Of a stretch of DNA of 28,671 bases, positions 19,376 to 27,564 are shown in pieces. Origin of the DNA: a virus; the IMG/VR virus record IMGVR_UViG_3300042565_001473, positions 1 through 28,671 of that record, one strand, 5' to 3'. The notes beneath the pieces are model-generated. The model saw only the letters and a program-made list of their open reading frames with translations, had not been told where the DNA came from and did not search any database. Every line of letters begins with the position of its first letter. Within the stretch, counting starts at the first letter, position 1. Both the position numbers and the translations under genes were made by a program.

Positions 19376-21214
19376 ATGGCATACGAGCCTATTGATACGG
19401 GTTTCGGGTTCTACTTTGACCCCGAGGAACGACCTGATGCGTACCTGCGCTGGGCAGAGCAGTATTACTCGATGATTGTGCATACGCAAGGACACAATCC
19501 GGGTAAACTGCTCTACCTACAACGCCCGAATGAAGCCGATGATATCTACCGATATCGTCTGGCTAACTTCGAGGCGATAACGAAAGGTGCAATTAGTCGG
19601 GCAAAGAACGAGGTGTTCAGTCCTATTGGGTCTGCTAAGTTCAGTTACAAGGTGGACGAGGACACGGAAGAGTTCATTGAACGCCCTGTGTTTGGCATGT
19701 CCGAGGGGTATGGAACGGGTTATGATTATTGGCAATATATTTTCAAAGTTGCTTGCGAACGAATCATTGACGACCCGAACGGCTATATCACTTGGATGCC
19801 ATTTGGAGAAGGCACGATTGACCCGACACAAAAGGTTGATGTTTATCCATACCAGATTTATTCGGTTTGTATAACCCGACTCACCAAGGACAGAATTACC
19901 TTTTACAAGCCCGAGGAAAGATTCTATCTTAACTCAGGCACAACAGGTCGTATATTTTACACGATAGACAGAGATGCTTATTATCGCCACTACGAGATTG
20001 AATTACCTGACGATAAGACCACATTCGGAACGGAGTTAATTTACCGCCACAACTTAGGCGAAATTCCTATCGTGTTGAATGGTGGGTTCAGGAAGTCGGC
20101 AATCGGTCAATTCGATTACAAGACACGCAAAGCGGTATGGGGAGAATCAACTTACATGGGTTGGTCGCCTTATTCATTCACAAGCGGTTCAGCCTTGTTG
20201 CAGAATACCTATCTGCCTCAATTTATCGACTATCTCGAATCGTTCTTTGTCGGGTTCGTTGGATATGCAAACGAAGCACTAAAGACCTTTGACGATTGGA
20301 AAGGTGCGAGGGTAATGACTTCCAACCCGATTCGAGTTGAGAAGCAGATGCCTTGTACTGCCGAGGGTTGCAACAATGGCTATGTCTGGGGGCATGATAG
20401 CGAGGGGAATGACTCAAGGCGTGCGTGTAATACCTGCAACGGTTCAGGCGTAATGGTTCGCAGTCCGTATGGTATTTATCAGGTCAAAGTACCCGATAGC
20501 ACAACGCTAGAAAACCAGACGCTTGTAGATGACCCCGTGTCATATGTATCGCCTCCCGTGGATGGCTTGGAGTACATGCAGAAAGCGTGGGAGACGCTGA
20601 TACACAAAGCCGAGTTGGAATTGTATCAACTCTTCACCGACTCGGCTCAATCAGGCGAGGCTAAAAAGGTGGACAGAGAGGGCAAGTATGCGATGATAAT
20701 GGCGATGTCTAATCACATCTTTGACCATATCATCTACAATCACCTGAACTTCCTGATTCGTTTAAGAAACATAGTCAATCCAGAGCCTGCAATCATCGTC
20801 AAGCCTACATCGTTTGCCATTCGTGACGAGGCTATGATTATCGAGGAATTGAAGCAACTGAACGAAGCAGACGCCCCGATTCCGGTAAAGGTCAAAGCAC
20901 AAAAAGACTTGATGAAAAAACGATTCTCAGGCAAAGCCGAGGCGAGTGAAGTCATTGAGTTAATGGTGCAGTTTGACCCGTTGTATGGTCAATCCATGGA
21001 AGACATCGAGCGTATGCAACGGATGGGGGCGATTGATACCAGAAGCGTTCAGAAGCATGCGTATTGTTACCATGTTTTGGAAAGGGTCATGGAGAAAGTC
21101 GATGACATGGAACACGAAATGGAAGAGCCGGAAATTCTCGCATTGATGGAGACCGAGTTCAATACTATCGTTCCTCCACCTGCCACGCAGATTCAGATTC
21201 CAGTATTTGAATAA
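19376..21214 (+). CDS. Portal protein with DnaJ-type zinc finger
   Basis: The 612-residue protein has the layout of a phage portal: an N-terminal region with LQRPNEADDIYRYRLANFEA, a long beta/alpha core, and a helical stem and crown with GLEYMQKAWETLIHKAELEL, SGEAKKVDREGKYAMIMAMS and a Glu/Met-rich C-terminal helix. The dodecameric portal is the DNA entry channel and terminase dock. An insertion at about 326-360 holds Cys327, Cys332, Cys351 and Cys354; the latter pair is in CNTCNGSG, a full DnaJ-type CxxCxGxG motif, so a zinc-binding finger is likely. It overlaps the Mu F-like gene by 1 nt, the usual portal/MuF order. Confidence 0.88.
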   Translation: MAYEPIDTGFGFYFDPEERPDAYLRWAEQYYSMIVHTQGHNPGKLLYLQRPNEADDIYRYRLANFEAITKGAISRAKNEVFSPIGSAKFSYKVDEDTEEFIERPVFGMSEGYGTGYDYWQYIFKVACERIIDDPNGYITWMPFGEGTIDPTQKVDVYPYQIYSVCITRLTKDRITFYKPEERFYLNSGTTGRIFYTIDRDAYYRHYEIELPDDKTTFGTELIYRHNLGEIPIVLNGGFRKSAIGQFDYKTRKAVWGESTYMGWSPYSFTSGSALLQNTYLPQFIDYLESFFVGFVGYANEALKTFDDWKGARVMTSNPIRVEKQMPCTAEGCNNGYVWGHDSEGNDSRRACNTCNGSGVMVRSPYGIYQVKVPDSTTLENQTLVDDPVSYVSPPVDGLEYMQKAWETLIHKAELELYQLFTDSAQSGEAKKVDREGKYAMIMAMSNHIFDHIIYNHLNFLIRLRNIVNPEPAIIVKPTSFAIRDEAMIIEELKQLNEADAPIPVKVKAQKDLMKKRFSGKAEASEVIELMVQFDPLYGQSMEDIERMQRMGAIDTRSVQKHAYCYHVLERVMEKVDDMEHEMEEPEILALMETEFNTIVPPPATQIQIPVFE

Positions 21215-22080
21215 TGGCAAAGCGTTCACCAGAAGATGAAATCGACCTGCTCATTGATAACTTGGTTGATAATGCCCGTAAAGGGGCAGACAATGCAACT
21301 GAGCGAATCATTAAGTTATTGGACAAGTACTTGGACGGTTTCCAGTTGTCTGATGGAACATTCGTTTTATCTGAGCAAAACAGCCGACTTCTCACTGGTC
21401 TGGACTCCGAAATCGCCAAAGCAATCAACGCAAGTACCTACCCATCCAGCGTGTCCGATATCGTCCGAAGCCTGCCCGAAATTGAACGATTGAGCGAGAT
21501 GGTACTGCGTCAATACAATAGCACCTTTGCATTTGATTTCGACCGATTGGGGGTATCTCAATTACGCCTGATGCAAACCGAAACAATCGTTCAGAACATG
21601 ACCGGCACTGGTTTGACTGCTGAGATTAGACAACCGATTCGTGATGCAATAAATCGAAATGTTTTTGCAGGGGCGAAAGTGACCGATACCAAAGCGAGAC
21701 TGCGTGACTTTTTATTGGCTTCCGAGTCGGATAAATTCAATCGCATGGCTCGTTATGCAAATGTTTGGGCGCAGGATGGCATCATGCAGTATGACGGCAT
21801 GATATACGATAGATTCCGCACAGAGTACGCACCAAACAGCATCAGGTATATCGGTAGTCTAATTGGCGATAGTCGTCCGCAGTGCGTTCGGTGGATAACG
21901 AAGTACAATGGTAAAATTCCAATGAACAAATTACAAAGTGAAATAAATTGGGCGTACAATTCAGGTTCAGGAATGAACCTTGCTACGACCAAAGAAACAT
22001 TCTGCACATATCGGGGCGGTTACAACTGCCGACACAAAGCAATTCCCGTATTTGAAAGTGAGGGCGAAGACAATGAGTGA
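21214..22080 (+). CDS. Minor head protein, Mu F-like
   Basis: The 288-residue protein carries the C-terminal Mu F head-protein signature: IGDSRPQCVRWI (217-228) and later ETFCTYRGGYNCRHKAIPVF (261-280), with conserved Cys, GGYNCRH and Pro. The N-terminal part is helical. MuF proteins sit in the capsid with the portal and may be ejected with the DNA. Gene order right after the portal agrees. It ends in an acidic tail and overlaps the next small membrane protein gene by 8 nt. Confidence 0.88.
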   Translation: MAKRSPEDEIDLLIDNLVDNARKGADNATERIIKLLDKYLDGFQLSDGTFVLSEQNSRLLTGLDSEIAKAINASTYPSSVSDIVRSLPEIERLSEMVLRQYNSTFAFDFDRLGVSQLRLMQTETIVQNMTGTGLTAEIRQPIRDAINRNVFAGAKVTDTKARLRDFLLASESDKFNRMARYANVWAQDGIMQYDGMIYDRFRTEYAPNSIRYIGSLIGDSRPQCVRWITKYNGKIPMNKLQSEINWAYNSGSGMNLATTKETFCTYRGGYNCRHKAIPVFESEGEDNE

Positions 22081-22282
22081 TAATCACGGGCAATCGGAAT
22101 CAATCGGGGGCATCTTGTCCTCCATATTGGGGTATATTATGGCACATTTTTTTTCTGTTGATGCTATTTTTTTCAAGGTAGTTATTGCCCCGGCAATCGG
22201 TGCGACTATCGGTTTTTTCGTAGTAAGATTTTGGAAAAAACTTTTCGACAAAAATGAAAAATCAGATAAAACAAATGAATAA
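22073..22282 (+). CDS. Small membrane protein, holin-like
   Basis: The start is set at ATG 22073, inside the MuF stop region. The 69-residue protein (MSDNHGQSESIGGILSSILG...) has a polar N-terminus, a long hydrophobic region of about 45 residues, probably two spans (IGGILSSILGYIMAHFF and FKVVIAPAIGATIGFFVVRF), and a Lys/Asp-rich charged tail. This is the general layout of a small holin, but it lies in the head gene cluster away from the lysis region, and another holin-like protein is at 27953. A different membrane role is therefore as likely. Confidence 0.55.
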   Translation: MSDNHGQSESIGGILSSILGYIMAHFFSVDAIFFKVVIAPAIGATIGFFVVRFWKKLFDKNEKSDKTNE

Positions 22283-23144
22283 ACACGACTGGATAATTAT
22301 CATCTTCTCGATGCTGATTGCCACGGCAACAGCCAATGCCCAAGACACGGTGTATATCGCCAATTCTGGAAGTAATGTAACTATCACCTACAAAGGCTCG
22401 GTCAAGTCCGTGCCTCGTAGTTTGATTAGTGCTAATAAGATTGTCAGTCCTATTCTGCCCACGCAAGTATCAATCTTTAACGGGGCGTCACAAGTTGATT
22501 CTTGGACATTTAACTTCTACCGATTTAAGGTAAACGCAACAGCCATCACCAATGTCGATAGTTTTGTTCCTGCGATAAACAACCTGAACACGGCTATGGT
22601 CGTATCGTACAAATTGCTCAGAGATATTCAAGTCGTTTCGGCTTTGCCAAGCAATCCAGACCCAACCGTTACATACTTAGTCGGGGCGCAGACGACCATA
22701 AGCATAACAGGATTGAACGGCAACACAGATGGGTATTACCGCATTCAAGGCACAACGATAAACGCAGGCAGTGCCGATACGCACACGATGCGATTTAATA
22801 CAATCAATACCAATGTTTACGATAGCCGTTATTCGTATGTCGGGTCTGCATCAAGCACTGGGTCAAACTTGCAGACGCATATCTTTATTGCACCAAACAA
22901 CGGGGCAAATTCGCTCACTATGTTTGATATAAACATTGACCCAGTTACGGGCAAGAATCGCACCGTTCAAGGCGTGGCGAATGTCTTTGGGGCGAATCAA
23001 ATCACCGCACCATTATACCCGACCTTTGGCGGTTTATGGCGTGACAATTCGACTAATATTACAAGCATTCAGTTAGGTTATGCTTCAATATCTAACGGGT
23101 ATGCCGTTGGCACAAGAATAAGAGTTTTCAGTTTACAGCAATGA
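22275..23144 (+). CDS. Secreted protein with Sec signal peptide, unknown
   Basis: The start is set at ATG 22275 (MNKHDWIIIIFSMLIATATA), overlapping the preceding stop by 8 nt; the frame extends to 22254 but the later start gives a clean signal peptide. A hydrophobic core followed by ANAQD is a good signal peptidase I site. The mature part of about 265 residues is beta-rich, polar and rich in Asn, Thr and Ser (for example ANSGSNVTITYKGS), resembling an envelope or surface protein. Phage structural proteins are not normally exported, so export to the periplasm or outer surface is unexpected here. No family is recognised. The stop overlaps the next start (ATGA). Confidence 0.6.
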   Translation: MNKHDWIIIIFSMLIATATANAQDTVYIANSGSNVTITYKGSVKSVPRSLISANKIVSPILPTQVSIFNGASQVDSWTFNFYRFKVNATAITNVDSFVPAINNLNTAMVVSYKLLRDIQVVSALPSNPDPTVTYLVGAQTTISITGLNGNTDGYYRIQGTTINAGSADTHTMRFNTINTNVYDSRYSYVGSASSTGSNLQTHIFIAPNNGANSLTMFDINIDPVTGKNRTVQGVANVFGANQITAPLYPTFGGLWRDNSTNITSIQLGYASISNGYAVGTRIRVFSLQQ

Positions 23145-23356
23145 TAGAAATAGGCAAATATTACCAGATTCAGACTGAGCAGGGTGAAAGGACTGCCAAA
23201 GCAATGCAATTAATCATGGAGGGCGTGTACGGCGTTTATTCTCCAAGTGATTATGCCGTTCCCGAAGATAATCAAGGTACAATCATTCCAGAGGGTTCGC
23301 CCGAATCTACGCCAGAAGAGGCGGAATTATGGAATGAGTGGTATTCCAATAATTAG
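23141..23356 (+). CDS. Hypothetical acidic protein (71 residues)
   Basis: The start overlaps the preceding stop (ATGA at 23141-23144). The N-terminal half is beta-like (IEIGKYYQIQTEQGERTAKA and LIMEGVYGVY) and the C-terminal part is acidic and Pro-rich (EGSPESTPEEAELWNEWYSN). It could be a small head decoration or accessory protein, but no family is recognised. A short non-coding gap follows before the next secreted protein. Confidence 0.55.
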   Translation: MIEIGKYYQIQTEQGERTAKAMQLIMEGVYGVYSPSDYAVPEDNQGTIIPEGSPESTPEEAELWNEWYSNN

Positions 23357-23364
23357 TAAATTTG
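23357..23364 (+). promoter_or_regulatory. Weak candidate -7 box
   Basis: TAAATTTG matches TAnnTTTG and lies 24 nt before the start of the second secreted protein, in a 31-nt gap between genes. No TTTG at the right distance is seen, so confidence is low. Confidence 0.25.
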
Positions 23365-23387
23365 TAACAATTAAAACCAATCATACA

Positions 23388-23876
23388 ATGAAAAAAGCAA
23401 TTTTCCTTTCCATCTGTTTGACGCTGTTCGCCTTTATCGGTTTGAGCGGTCAAACAAAAGACACCTTGACCGTGTCTCAAAGCAATTCAACTGGCGTCAT
23501 TACCGTGCGTAGTCAGAAGTCAGGCAACCTTGTTATCAATCCATTCGAGTACAATGGGTTCGGTAATATTGAAGCGGTTTATTCAACTGCCAATGCCGAC
23601 ACAATGGTATTTCTTCGCAATGTAAAGACCCAGACCGTCATTACTCGTTACCGCAAGACAGCATTCTATTTCGCAACTTATGGAATCACTGCGATGACTG
23701 CAACTTGGTTAAATGCTACCTATTTCAATCCTCCTAACTTGCGTCAATTAAATGTAACAAATGCCGTGCGTGACAGCCTCGTGTCTTGGGGTCTTGCTCC
23801 ATTGGGAACGATTATTTTTAACACAACTATTGATAGTCCGCAAGTACGCAGGACTTCCGCTTGGCGTTCATTCTAA
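23388..23876 (+). CDS. Second secreted protein with Sec signal peptide, unknown
   Basis: The start is set at ATG 23388 (MKKAIFLSICLTLFAFIGLS); the longer upstream frame runs through the preceding gene. The signal peptide has a basic start, a hydrophobic core and cleavage near GLSGQ. The mature part of about 140 residues is beta-rich (DTLTVSQSNSTGVITVRSQK) and contains VRDSLVSWGLAPLGTIIFNT. It is the second exported protein in this part of the head module, 243 nt after the first, and both begin their mature part with a similar D-T-(V/L)-(Y/T)-(I/V) stretch. They may be related or work together. No family is recognised. Confidence 0.6.
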   Translation: MKKAIFLSICLTLFAFIGLSGQTKDTLTVSQSNSTGVITVRSQKSGNLVINPFEYNGFGNIEAVYSTANADTMVFLRNVKTQTVITRYRKTAFYFATYGITAMTATWLNATYFNPPNLRQLNVTNAVRDSLVSWGLAPLGTIIFNTTIDSPQVRRTSAWRSF

Positions 23877-23888
23877 TCAATTTATACC

Positions 23889-24080
23889 ATGCAAAAGTTA
23901 AACGAAAAACAAGTTCTGGTGCAGAACACCAATACGGGCAAGCAGGTTATCTTATCTAAGCATTTCTTTGAGCGTCAAAAAGCACTCAAGAAAAACGGGT
24001 TCAGTGATTTCGAAATCGTGCCTCCTGTGTCAACGGCTACGGCTGAGAAACCAAAGAAATCCAAAGAAGTAACCGAGTAA
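23889..24080 (+). CDS. Hypothetical small basic protein (63 residues)
   Basis: The protein begins MQKLNEKQVLVQNTNTGKQV, has a helix HFFERQKALKKNGFSDFEIV and a Thr/Lys-rich tail. It sits 22 nt before the scaffold gene. Small proteins here are often head accessory proteins, but no family is recognised. Confidence 0.5.
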   Translation: MQKLNEKQVLVQNTNTGKQVILSKHFFERQKALKKNGFSDFEIVPPVSTATAEKPKKSKEVTE

Positions 24081-24102
24081 CAACCAAACCAAGTCAGCAA
24101 TC

Positions 24103-24927
24103 ATGAGTAAAGCAATCGAATTTCTAAAACTGATGGGAGTACCCGAAGATGTGGTTACTTCAATCGAATCTGCCGATGAGAACACAGACCTTTCCGGCTT
24201 TGTCGAATCGACCGAGACGCACTTCACTAATTACTACAAAGAGCGTGTTAAGGACGAGATACACAAGGCTGGAAAGGGTTCGGCTTATGCCGAGGCTAAG
24301 AACTTTGTTAAGAAGCAATTCGGCTTAACCGAAGCGGAAATTAAAGAACTCGACTTTCAAGGCGTGTTGAAATTAGTCAATGACCGCATCAGCGAGAAGT
24401 CCGGTAACAAAGAAGTGTTGGAACAACTGAACAACGCTAAGCAGACCATCATTGACTATGAAAACAAGGTCAAGGAGTTTGAGGAGAGCGTAATTCCCTC
24501 GATTAAATCCGAATCGGAAAACGCCATCAGGTCTTTCAAAGTAAATCAGGCAATTCAATCCGAGGTGAGCAAACATCCTTTGATTGGTGCGAGCCAGTAT
24601 GTCGTGCCGGGATTTACATCAGACTTCAACAAGAAGTACAAAGTCGATGTAGATGATTCAGGCAATGCCGTTGTAACTGATTTGAACGGGGCAAAGGTGT
24701 ACGACAAGAATAAAAAGGAATTGACCTTGTCTGAACTAATCGTTTTGGAGGGTAAAGAAGCCAAGATATTCAAAGAGTCGAATGGCGACCCACAGCCACC
24801 GAAGCCGGGCAATCCAACGCCACCTGCACCAACGCCTGCACCTGCGAAGAATCAGGTCAGCAAGTGGCAACAAGAGCAGGCAGAACGAGTCGCTCAGATG
24901 AAACAGCGTGCCGGGCTTGCTGGCTAA
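24103..24927 (+). CDS. Capsid scaffolding protein
   Basis: The 274-residue protein is highly charged, predominantly helical with a coiled coil at about 100-155 (EVLEQLNNAKQTIIDYENKV), followed by a beta segment (YKVDVDDSGNAVVTDLNGAK), a Pro-rich linker (PQPPKPGNPTPPAPTPAPAP) and a C-terminal basic helix (SKWQQEQAERVAQMKQRAGL), which resembles the capsid-binding tail of scaffolds. It lies directly upstream of the major capsid gene, the classic place. It directs prohead assembly and is then removed; no protease gene is visible in this window. Confidence 0.8.
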   Translation: MSKAIEFLKLMGVPEDVVTSIESADENTDLSGFVESTETHFTNYYKERVKDEIHKAGKGSAYAEAKNFVKKQFGLTEAEIKELDFQGVLKLVNDRISEKSGNKEVLEQLNNAKQTIIDYENKVKEFEESVIPSIKSESENAIRSFKVNQAIQSEVSKHPLIGASQYVVPGFTSDFNKKYKVDVDDSGNAVVTDLNGAKVYDKNKKELTLSELIVLEGKEAKIFKESNGDPQPPKPGNPTPPAPTPAPAKNQVSKWQQEQAERVAQMKQRAGLAG

Positions 24928-24952
24928 AATTGATTCTATTCATCTGCAACGA

Positions 24953-24976
24953 AACCCGGCTTATGTCGGGTTTTTT
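24953..24976 (+). terminator. Rho-independent terminator after the scaffold gene
   Basis: AACCCGGC (24953-24960) and GTCGGGTT (24965-24972) form an 8-bp stem with one G-T wobble and a TTAT loop, followed by six T's. It lies 26 nt after the scaffold stop and directly before the capsid promoter. Confidence 0.85.
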
Positions 24977-25004
24977 GTTTTATCGAATATTTTTTTTATC
25001 TTTG
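24974..25004 (+). promoter_or_regulatory. Bacteroidota-type promoter of the major capsid gene, exact consensus
   Basis: TTTG (24974-24977), exactly 19 nt, then TATCTTTG (24997-25004) match the consensus fully. The -33 TTTG overlaps the end of the terminator T-run. The leader of about 105 nt to the ATG at 25116 contains short stems: CGAT/ATCG (25012-25023, 8 nt after the box), AGGT/ACCT and AGGGT/ACCCT. A dedicated promoter for the capsid gene fits the need for high expression. Confidence 0.8.
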
Positions 25005-25115
25005 TTCCGTCCGATGCCAATCGAACTTAGGTGGCGACCTTCCGCATTAGGGTTATACCCTCGAACCCATAAATGACGAGGTATTTCAAACGCAAACAAT
25101 TCATTTTAATTTATC

Positions 25116-26147
25116 ATGTCATTTTCCGCAATTTGCCCGGCTATAAACGAGCAACTTCTTAATCTGGCTAACGAGCATACCCCAGCCCTGAAATCTTCTC
25201 AGGTTGGTACGCTCAGAGCCGTATCTGACCAGTACAACAGATACAATGTAAACATCGTACCTTTGAACCGCCAGAATGGTCAAATCAAAACAGTTCAGGT
25301 CATGTATCAGAAGCGTTCAACAATCAACGAGGTAACTTCCACCGTTGATTCTTGCTTGAACGGACCATTTGATGAGAGCGACAACTTCGCTGAGAACATC
25401 ACTATTGGCTTCCAAGCAGGTCAGCAATTTAAGTACACCGAAGAGAATATCCGCGAACTTTGCGAAGGTCGCAATTCTTGGGTTACTAAGGACATTGCAA
25501 ACAGACTTGATGCTATGCGTCAGTACATCAACAACGACATCATCACCGAGATGATTGCCAACGCTGGTAACTACGCAGGCGGTACTAACTCTGGTACAAC
25601 TCCTGCTGCACTTAACCTGTTAGACCCAATCGCAACAGGCGGTATCACCGTAGGTAACTACATCGGCGAGGCTACAATGTTAAACGCATTGAGCGATGCC
25701 CGTGTGTCTGGTCTGCCTATGGCTATCGGTAACGGTGACCTCCGTACCTACACCAAAATGCAAAAAATCGGATGCTGCAACAATGGCGGTATCGACATGA
25801 TGCAGGCTGGTCAGTTCGCATATTTCGAAGATGACCAATTAACTACTGCTCTTGCTAACAACAACTTCTATGTGTTAGAGGCTGGTGCATTGCAGTTCAT
25901 CCCCGTTCCGTTCTACTTGGGAGAGTACGAGACCTTGACCGAGACAGAAACTCGCTCAACTATCGTTGACCCATTGATTCCCGGACTGGTTTATGACTTC
26001 AAAATCTACAAGCCACAAGGTTGTGATGAGTGGAACGCTCAGTTGTCACTTCACTACGCTATCTCTGCCCTTTACAACAACAACTACCGCACAGGTGACC
26101 CATTGTTGGGTGTAAATGGTATCTTCCAATTTAATGCCGCTACCTAA
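25116..26147 (+). CDS. Major capsid protein
   Basis: The 343-residue protein is identified by size, position directly after the scaffold, and its own consensus promoter with a long leader. The sequence has an N-terminal helical arm (INEQLLNLANEHTPALKSSQ), a long helix with many Asn/Asp (RLDAMRQYINNDIITEMIAN), a glycine-rich loop (NAGNYAGGTNSGTTPAALNL) and a C-terminal beta part (FYVLEAGALQFIPVPFYLGE) that fits the HK97 fold. The codon use is the most even and highly expressed-looking in the window (for example frequent AAC, CGT, GGT and CTG). Family assignment by residue motifs alone is not possible, so a strong context call is made. Confidence 0.85.
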   Translation: MSFSAICPAINEQLLNLANEHTPALKSSQVGTLRAVSDQYNRYNVNIVPLNRQNGQIKTVQVMYQKRSTINEVTSTVDSCLNGPFDESDNFAENITIGFQAGQQFKYTEENIRELCEGRNSWVTKDIANRLDAMRQYINNDIITEMIANAGNYAGGTNSGTTPAALNLLDPIATGGITVGNYIGEATMLNALSDARVSGLPMAIGNGDLRTYTKMQKIGCCNNGGIDMMQAGQFAYFEDDQLTTALANNNFYVLEAGALQFIPVPFYLGEYETLTETETRSTIVDPLIPGLVYDFKIYKPQGCDEWNAQLSLHYAISALYNNNYRTGDPLLGVNGIFQFNAAT

Positions 26148-26153
26148 TCGGTA

Positions 26154-26594
26154 ATGGTTCTTAATTGGACAGACAAAACGGTAAACATCCGGGTGGCTTA
26201 TGTCACTCGGATGGTTGCTGACACACTCGAAGGGGCGGGGTATCATATTCGTATGCTACCTCTCCCCAACGAGGGTCAGTTTAAGGCGTTGTGCAAGGCG
26301 GGAAAGGATTTGAAGAAGTACAATGTCGCACGCATTGACGCTGGTATGTGGGCGGTATCATCTGAGTTCAATGTTCCGCAAGTTGATAAGACTTGGAAAG
26401 GGTTACACGATGGCTCAGGCGTTTATTTCACGCTACATTGGTACAACTCGATTCACATCAAAGAGTTCTTGCCTGACGAGTTGTTCGATAAGATATATGA
26501 GGTTGCAATGGCTCAGGGAAAATCAGTTGAGGTGTTGCACAATAAAGAATATTCCGTAATTTATTTATATGAACCTGATAAACTGCCTGCGTAA
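26154..26594 (+). CDS. Hypothetical protein after the capsid gene (146 residues)
   Basis: The protein begins MVLNWTDKTVNIRVAYVTRM and has alternating helix and beta elements (GAGYHIRMLPLPNEGQFKAL, GSGVYFTLHWYNSIHIKEFL, VEVLHNKEYSVIYLYEPDKL). It follows the capsid gene after 6 nt, where head-tail connector or completion proteins usually sit, but no family motif is visible. It overlaps the next gene by 26 nt. Confidence 0.6.
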   Translation: MVLNWTDKTVNIRVAYVTRMVADTLEGAGYHIRMLPLPNEGQFKALCKAGKDLKKYNVARIDAGMWAVSSEFNVPQVDKTWKGLHDGSGVYFTLHWYNSIHIKEFLPDELFDKIYEVAMAQGKSVEVLHNKEYSVIYLYEPDKLPA

Positions 26595-27564
26595 TATCAT
26601 CGGGAGTAACAACCCTGCGTGGAATGTACCGAGCGACTTCAATTTATATGTTGAGTCGTTGCCCGGCTTATCTCGTGCGGATATTGTTGCAATGGCAGAC
26701 AGCGACTATCAAACTACGGGCGACTTCATTCAGGACAAGGTTAGTTTTGCAATGAATATGGTCGTGGCGGAGTTGTCGCAATGGATTATTCAGGACTTTC
26801 GCCAAAACAGCGTATTAGACCGCATGAAAGCGGGCAAGTACCCGACTGGGGTGATTGCTTACAATACGCCCCAACCGCTTAACAGAGGCATCAAATTTAC
26901 CCGTAGGAAGAACGATGACTATGGGTTACTTGTAATTCCTTATGTCAAAGTATTAGTTAATAACTCAGGGCTAAACACCATAACAATAACCGACAATATC
27001 GGGCAGGTCAAGAGCGTTAATTTTACAGCAGTTGCAGGTATTCCAACCGAGGTAAATGTTGACTTCATCACCGATGGTGGCGAGGCGTATCTAACGCTTG
27101 ATAACGCAAGTCTTGCCACTGCTGAATTGAAAGTCGGCGGTTGTTGCAATCGCCCTTACAACGAATCGAATGTCGGCTTATGGCGTGTGTCTGGTTGGGA
27201 TGGTTCAGGAGAGGTCGATAATACATTCGGCTTCATTGCAGAGGCTCAATACCAATGCGACCAAAGCCAGATTGCTTGTATCTTCCGCAATAGCGTATCA
27301 TTTCAGCAAGCGTGCTTATATCGCTTGGGGGTGGACTTATTAGACGAGTTGATTAACACGGTTCGGGCAAACTCCAAGACCATTCACAATAAAGAAGAAA
27401 AAATCGAACTGCGTGCTAAGTTTGAAAACGACTACGAACGCAGGATGGAAATACTACGGGTTGAAGCGAGAACAATGCTATCACGCCCCAGAACGAATTG
27501 CATCGCATGTAACGGTACACGCTATGCAGAAACTCAAAGACAATCTAAAGGATATTACAGATGA
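26569..27564 (+). CDS. Hypothetical structural protein with C-terminal zinc-like motif (331 residues)
   Basis: The protein begins MNLINCLRNIIGSNNPAWNV. Its N-terminal part is helical with a DKVSFAMNMVVAELSQWIIQD segment, the middle beta-rich (TITITDNIGQVKSVNFTAVA), and the C-terminal third helical (ENDYERRMEILRVEARTML) before a final NCIACNGTRYAE. The CxxCNG motif echoes the portal's CxxCxGxG. Position after the capsid gene suggests a connector, adaptor or decoration role, but no family is recognised. The stop overlaps the next start (ATGA at 27561-27564). Confidence 0.55.
   Translation: MNLINCLRNIIGSNNPAWNVPSDFNLYVESLPGLSRADIVAMADSDYQTTGDFIQDKVSFAMNMVVAELSQWIIQDFRQNSVLDRMKAGKYPTGVIAYNTPQPLNRGIKFTRRKNDDYGLLVIPYVKVLVNNSGLNTITITDNIGQVKSVNFTAVAGIPTEVNVDFITDGGEAYLTLDNASLATAELKVGGCCNRPYNESNVGLWRVSGWDGSGEVDNTFGFIAEAQYQCDQSQIACIFRNSVSFQQACLYRLGVDLLDELINTVRANSKTIHNKEEKIELRAKFENDYERRMEILRVEARTMLSRPRTNCIACNGTRYAETQRQSKGYYR

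Noticed and set aside
25005-25115. tRNA-like element in the capsid leader because of the CGAACCC text
   Set aside because: No acceptor, D or anticodon arms can be drawn around it; only short independent stems are present.
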